This document shows, one piece after another, positions 59,407-64,000 of a stretch of DNA of 64,000 nt. Positions within the stretch are counted from its first letter, which is position 1; each line of letters starts with the position of its first letter. Both the position numbers and the translations under genes were made by a program. The stretch comes from Chromatiales bacterium (ex Bugula neritina AB1) (lineage in GTDB: Bacteria; Pseudomonadota; Gammaproteobacteria; Granulosicoccales; Granulosicoccaceae). The stretch spans positions 47,121 to 111,120 of the forward strand of contig MDLA01000125.1 in NCBI GenBank assembly GCA_001730015.1. The letters run 5' to 3'. Under the pieces are notes generated by a model. The model was not told the origin of the DNA, did no database searches, and worked only from the letters and a program-made list of their open reading frames with translations.

Positions 59407-60765
59407 GTGAAACAAAGTACACCACAGGACCCGGCGTCCGGGTTGAAGGTTCGATCAGAAGATCCACTGGTGGAATCCGAAAGCAAGGTCGGTGATATAA
59501 ATTTACCTGACATGGGGCGGCGCAAGATAATTGCCGGCGCAATGGGTGCCGGGCTGGGTACCGTCGCGGCAGGTGGAGCGGCGCTTGCCAGTGTACCCAC
59601 TCCGGACCCGCTCATTACTGAAGTACAGGACTGGAACCGTTACCTGGGCGACGGCGTAGATGCACGCCCCTATGGCAGACCATCGTCATTTGAAAAAAAC
59701 GTAGTGCGGCGAGATGTATCGTGGTTGACCGCAGATTCTAAATCGTCAGTTAACTTTACGCCGCTGCACGAGCTCGACGGAATTATCACACCGAACGGCT
59801 TGTGCTTTGAGCGGCATCATGGCGGTATTGCAGAAATAGACCCGGCAGATCACCGGGTGATGATCAATGGTCTGGTCGATACGCCGCTGGTGTTCACACT
59901 GCAGGATGTGCTTCGCTTTCCGCGTGAAAATCGACTTTATTTTCTGGAATGCGCAGCCAACACCGGCATGGAGTGGCGTGGTGCGCAGCTCAACGGCTGT
60001 CAATATACGCATGGCATGGTGCACAACGTTATGTACACGGGTGTTCCATTGAAGTATCTGCTGGCGGAAGCAGGGGTAAAAAGCAGGGGTAAGTGGCTGC
60101 TGCCGGAAGGTGCTGATCCATCGCATATGACCCGGTCTATACCGATAGAAAAAGGCCTGGACGACTGCCTGGTTGCGTTCAAAATGAATGGCGAGGCGCT
60201 GCGACCGGAACAGGGCTATCCGCTGCGGCTGGTAGTACCCGGGTGGGAAGGCAATATGTGGGTGAAGTGGTTGCGGCGTATTGAAGTGGGCGATCAGCCG
60301 TGGCATCAGCGGGAGGAAACGTCTAAATATACGGATTTACTGGAAGATGGCAGAGCCAGGCGTTTTACCTGGACAATGGATGTGAAGTCGGTGGTCACTA
60401 ATCCGAGCCCGCAGGCGCCGATTCGCCATGGCAGAGGGCATATGGTTGCAACCGGCCTGGCGTGGTCGGGGCATGGCAGGGTTAAACGGGTAGATGTATC
60501 ACTTGACGGCGGCCGCAACTGGCAGCATGCCCGCCTGGACGGTCCGTCGCTGTCGAAATCGGTGCATCGGTTTTACTATGAATTTAACTGGGATGGAAAA
60601 CCAATGCTGATACAAAGTCGTGCTATCGATGAGCAGGGCCATGTGCAGCCGACCAAGCAACAGTTGCGTGCGGCCCGGGGCGTTAATTCTATATATCACA
60701 ACAACAGTATTCAGACCTGGCTGGTCGGCAACGATGGAGGAGTTGAAAATGTTGAAGTATCTTAA
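59407..60765 (+). CDS. soxC: SoxC, sulfane dehydrogenase molybdopterin subunit
   Basis: LYFLECAANTGMEWRG...YTHGMVHNVMYTGVPLKYLLAEAG...YPLRLVVPGWEGNMWVKWLRRIEVGDQP. Confidence 0.95.
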   Translation: MKQSTPQDPASGLKVRSEDPLVESESKVGDINLPDMGRRKIIAGAMGAGLGTVAAGGAALASVPTPDPLITEVQDWNRYLGDGVDARPYGRPSSFEKNVVRRDVSWLTADSKSSVNFTPLHELDGIITPNGLCFERHHGGIAEIDPADHRVMINGLVDTPLVFTLQDVLRFPRENRLYFLECAANTGMEWRGAQLNGCQYTHGMVHNVMYTGVPLKYLLAEAGVKSRGKWLLPEGADPSHMTRSIPIEKGLDDCLVAFKMNGEALRPEQGYPLRLVVPGWEGNMWVKWLRRIEVGDQPWHQREETSKYTDLLEDGRARRFTWTMDVKSVVTNPSPQAPIRHGRGHMVATGLAWSGHGRVKRVDVSLDGGRNWQHARLDGPSLSKSVHRFYYEFNWDGKPMLIQSRAIDEQGHVQPTKQQLRAARGVNSIYHNNSIQTWLVGNDGGVENVEVS

Positions 60766-61825
60766 CTTTCCGCTGCTGTGTGCTCTGCTGTGCTCGGGTT
60801 TTAATGTAAATGCACTGGCCGATGTTGCTAAGGGCGAAAAACTCTATCGGCAATGCCAGGGTTGTCACTCAATCGGCCCGGAGGCTGCAAACGGTTTTGG
60901 CCCGCAGCTCAATGGTGTATTTGAACGTGGCCCGGGTGGCGCTGATAAATTCGATTATTCACCAGCCTTTGATCGTGCGGTACGGCAGGGTATGCGCTGG
61001 ACCGATGTGTCCCTCGATGAATTTCTAAAAGCGCCGCGAAACTATATACCGGATACCCGCATGGCCTTTCCCGGTGTTAAAAATAAAGAAGACCGGCAGG
61101 AAATTATCGCCTATCTGAAACTGGTGGGCCTGGATGGCGAATTGCCTGAAACGGCAAAGCAGAAAGCCAGACGCTTGCGACTAACCCCACGCAAGCTGGC
61201 TGCAGAAACAGAAATACCGGCTCATGGTGTCTTGCATCTGGGTCGCCCCGCTTTGCCGGAAGAGGTTGTTGCCTGGGATATAGATATCCGCCCGGATGGC
61301 AAAGGTCTGCCAGAAGGGAGTGGCAGTGTGGAATATGGCACCGAGGTATATGAAGCCGGTTGCGCTGCCTGCCACGGAATATTCGGCGAAGGCCTGGGCC
61401 GCTGGCCGGTACTGGCGGGTGGCCATGATACACTCACAGATGAGCGACCGGAAAAAACAATCGGGTCATACTGGCCTTATCTGTCAACGGTATTTGACTA
61501 CATTCGACGTGCGATGCCGTTTGGCAATGCACGCTCACTAAGCGACGATGATATCTACGCCGTCACCGCCTACCTGTTGTATCTGAATGATCAGGTGGAC
61601 GAAGATTTTGTGCTAACCTCGGAAAACTTTAATAGCATACGCTTACCGAATGAGGCTAATTTCATTGCCGATAATCGCCAGTCCGAAGAGGCTGTTGCAA
61701 GTGCTGGTGAACCCTGTATGAGCAACTGTTTCCCTGAGCCGGCTGTGGTAACCGAGCGCGCCAGAATACTCGACGTGACCCCGGATAAAGACTCCGATGA
61801 AGACAGTTCAACCATTATTGATTAA
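60749..61825 (+). CDS. soxD: SoxD, diheme cytochrome c subunit of sulfane dehydrogenase
   Basis: CQGCH and CAACH motifs; KGEKLYRQCQGCHSIGPEAANGFGPQLNGVFER. Start moved from 60620 to ATG 60749, overlapping the soxC end. Confidence 0.9.
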   Translation: MLKYLNFPLLCALLCSGFNVNALADVAKGEKLYRQCQGCHSIGPEAANGFGPQLNGVFERGPGGADKFDYSPAFDRAVRQGMRWTDVSLDEFLKAPRNYIPDTRMAFPGVKNKEDRQEIIAYLKLVGLDGELPETAKQKARRLRLTPRKLAAETEIPAHGVLHLGRPALPEEVVAWDIDIRPDGKGLPEGSGSVEYGTEVYEAGCAACHGIFGEGLGRWPVLAGGHDTLTDERPEKTIGSYWPYLSTVFDYIRRAMPFGNARSLSDDDIYAVTAYLLYLNDQVDEDFVLTSENFNSIRLPNEANFIADNRQSEEAVASAGEPCMSNCFPEPAVVTERARILDVTPDKDSDEDSSTIID

Positions 61826-62501
61826 TAATAACTCCATGAGATCATTGCTAGTGTGTTGTGTTTCTATTGCCATCTCGACCATGTCAATGGCAGCTTTCGC
61901 ACAGGAAGGAAAAAACCTGTTTCGCCAGTGCGCATCGTGTCATGTGCTCGAAGCTGACGGGCCGGCGCGTATCGGCCCGCATCTGGCTGAACTGGGCGGG
62001 CGCAAAGCCGCCAGTGTGGCTGGCTATCGCTACTCTGATGCCTTGCTCGATCATTCCCGGCAAGGTTTGGTATGGACTGAAGAAACACTGGATCAATTTC
62101 TAGCGTCACCTGCTGCGTTTGTGCCAGGCACAAAAATGGGCTTTGCCGGTGTTAGCGATGCAGCTCGTCGGTCTGTACTGGTCATCTGGTTACTTGATGC
62201 CACAGCCGATGCAAATTCGACAGAATCAACTGCAATCAGAGACGACGTAAAAGCCGTGTTATCGCAAGAGGCCGATGCAGACTACGGCGAATATCTGGCT
62301 GGTGAATGCCTCACCTGCCACAAAGCAGAAGGTTCAGCAGGCGGAGTGCCATCGATTGTGGGTTTGCCGGCAGAGCGGTTCGTTCGTGCTATTCTCGACT
62401 ACAGAAACGGCACCCGGACAAATCAGGTTATGGGGCTAATGGCTGGAAATCTGGCAGATGCCGAAATCGCTGCGCTGGCGCTGTATTTTTCTACGTTGTA
62501 G
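61797..62501 (+). CDS. Cytochrome c family protein with two heme motifs
   Basis: CASCHVLEADGPARIGPHLAELGGRKAASVAGYRYSDALLDH and CLTCHKAEGSAGGVPSIVG; overlaps the soxD end. Confidence 0.88.
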   Translation: MKTVQPLLINNNSMRSLLVCCVSIAISTMSMAAFAQEGKNLFRQCASCHVLEADGPARIGPHLAELGGRKAASVAGYRYSDALLDHSRQGLVWTEETLDQFLASPAAFVPGTKMGFAGVSDAARRSVLVIWLLDATADANSTESTAIRDDVKAVLSQEADADYGEYLAGECLTCHKAEGSAGGVPSIVGLPAERFVRAILDYRNGTRTNQVMGLMAGNLADAEIAALALYFSTL

Positions 62502-62553
62502 ATAATATAAATAGTGTGATCTTAGGTAAAATAGCTGGATTTTTAGAAGGATA

Positions 62554-62942
62554 CTATTTTCGCGCATCGTGACAATTGCAAGTGCCACTCCAGTTGAGTA
62601 TTTTGCGATCAGCGGTTAATAGTAATGCGCCGGATGTCATCGCGGTTGCAGTAATGATTCTGTCTGCAGCGTCGCCAGAAAACTCGTTTAGGGAGGCAGC
62701 TGAGATTCCGATTGATCCGTCAGCTGGTATTTCAACCAGTCCTGAGTGAATTAAGCTATTTCTTAGAGACTCGGTTGTTTGATTGAGTGTGATGCGCTTT
62801 TTGAGAGACAGCATTTCAATTTCCCACCAGCTGATTGCTGAGTTAGACAATGAATCTGCTGCTAATCCCTCATCGCATAGTATCCTAAAGAAGTGGCGTT
62901 ACTGACGAGCCAAAGCAGGGTATGTGTATCGAGCAGGGTCAC
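62554..62942 (-). pseudogene. PIN-domain (VapC-like) toxin gene, apparently frameshifted
   Basis: Start frame VTLLDTHTLLWLVSNATSLGYYAMRD*. A second frame resumes CDEGLAADSLSNSAISWWEIEMLSLKKRI...DAADRIITATAMTSGALLLTADRKILNW. Confidence 0.78.
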
Positions 62943-63165
62943 GAGCCTGCATCCCATTGCTCAGAAATAGGCTCAATAATGTCCCCATTGATCTGAACCT
63001 GATCTTGACAGAATCCACATAGGGTCGCTACTTTTTTTGATAGGGTACAAACTGACCGACAGGCTTGCCGTTTTTGGTCACTAATACTGGTTCACCAGAT
63101 TCAGCAAACTGATCCATGACTTTCAAGCAAGTTGCTTTAAACTCGGATGCTTTGATGGTTTTCAT
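62939..63165 (-). pseudogene. Phd/YefM-type antitoxin gene, truncated by an apparent 1-nt shift in a poly-A tract
   Basis: MKTIKASEFKATCLKVMDQFAESGEPVLVTKNGKPVGQFVPYQKK*. One extra A restores QKKVATLCGFCQDQVQINGDIIEPISEQWDAGS*, a typical antitoxin C-terminus overlapping the toxin start. Confidence 0.78.
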
Positions 63166-63258
63166 AAATGATAGTTTTCTTTTGGTGACTATGGTCATGA
63201 CTATAGTGACAATACTAATCATATGCTACCAGATTTCACCAGGTTAAAGAGACGGGTT

Positions 63259-63609
63259 ATGAAAAAAGGAATTCCATTTCAAACGATCGATTGGTCCGCC
63301 GTTCCGAGAACGGAGCACAAAGGAACTACCGGTGTAGCGTATTGGCAAACACTGGAGTTTGAAGGTTTAAGAGTCAGGCATGTAGAGTACTCCGAAAACT
63401 ATGAAGCAGATCATTGGTGTGAGAAGGGGCATATTGTCTATTGCCTGAAGGGCGAGGTTACCAACGAACTGCAATCCGGAGAGTCATCGGTGCTACGGCC
63501 TGGTATGTCGTATATTGTATCTGATGGTCTTAGTTCACATCGGTCAGTAACCAGAACCGGCGTTCATCTGCTGATTATTGATGGTGATTTTTTAGGAGTG
63601 CCATCGTGA
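63259..63609 (+). CDS. DHCW-motif-type cupin-fold protein
   Basis: RVRHVEYSENYEADHWCEKGHIVYCLKGEVTNELQSGESSVLRPGMSYIVSDGLSSHRSVT; start at ATG 63259. Confidence 0.85.
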   Translation: MKKGIPFQTIDWSAVPRTEHKGTTGVAYWQTLEFEGLRVRHVEYSENYEADHWCEKGHIVYCLKGEVTNELQSGESSVLRPGMSYIVSDGLSSHRSVTRTGVHLLIIDGDFLGVPS

Positions 63610-64000
63610 CTTGGTTGGGGTTGGTGGCTGTGGGACAGTCGGTGGGTACCGGAGCAATAATAGATCAGATGATGTAAGATCAGAGGATAATAGAAGTAAT
63701 AGGGAAATTATAATTATCGGTGGAATATATATAATTTCTGAAATATATATTGAATGACAGGTATAGCTGTCATTGTACACGGTTCCTGCTCGGTTGAAGG
63801 TGTGCGATGGGTGGAAAAATATGGATGAAATGTTTGTTTGGTGATTGATGCACGGTGATTGCAGAGGGGAAGGTTGGGCGGCTCGTTATACGCTGGTGCG
63901 GTTCGTTTCGAGGCTGGGTAAGTATTCTTAATTGAGGTAAAATCGAGAAATCCGGTCATGCTAGAACCGAGTTGAAATATGAAAACGATCAATCACGACA

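Noticed and set aside
1-64000. tRNA, rRNA or prophage structural genes
   Set aside because: None recognised by eye on either strand; absence is not proven without tRNAscan or HMM searches.

Overview
This 64 kb window looks like chromosome from a (probably marine) gammaproteobacterium; the taxonomy is inference only. In order it contains: (1) the partial beta subunit of a sarcosine oxidase, divergent from a dipeptide/opine-type ABC transporter with a fused double ATPase, an M29-aminopeptidase-like protein and a non-pyrrolysine MttB-family methyltransferase; (2) a RimK-type ligase with an RCK-C-like tail, divergent from an ATP-dependent-zinc-protease-like (RimB) gene; (3) a polar amino-acid ABC transporter, a methyltransferase, a zinc alcohol dehydrogenase broken by one amber codon, and two RidA-family genes; (4) a second, paralogous dipeptide-type ABC cassette and a Rieske oxygenase; (5) a LysW carrier-protein biosynthetic cluster (lysW-lysX-lysY-class II amidotransferase-lysZ-lysJ); its 54-aa carrier gene is absent from the supplied ORF track; (6) the main finding, a diversity-generating retroelement (DGR, 34.7-42.7 kb) embedded in a TIR-like / MoxR AAA+ / VMAP-like conflict operon. 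The DGR has an HRDC-like accessory gene instead of an obvious Avd, a DGR-type reverse transcriptase, one 126-bp template repeat (TR) and two 126-bp variable repeats (VRs). The VRs lie at the 3' ends of two formylglycine-generating-enzyme (FGE)-fold proteins. By hand alignment all 25 TR-to-VR substitutions fall on TR adenines. A 27-bp x4 tandem repeat abuts the start of the second VR; (7) housekeeping genes (typA, DUF899, histidine phosphatase, a frameshifted GGDEF/EAL gene); (8) a sox thiosulfate-oxidation cluster (soxXYZABCD plus an extra cytochrome c); and (9) a toxin-antitoxin pair in which both genes appear frameshifted. Two 187-bp MITE-like elements and other palindromic repeat families sit in intergenic regions. 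Everything was read by eye; no searches or structure predictions were run.
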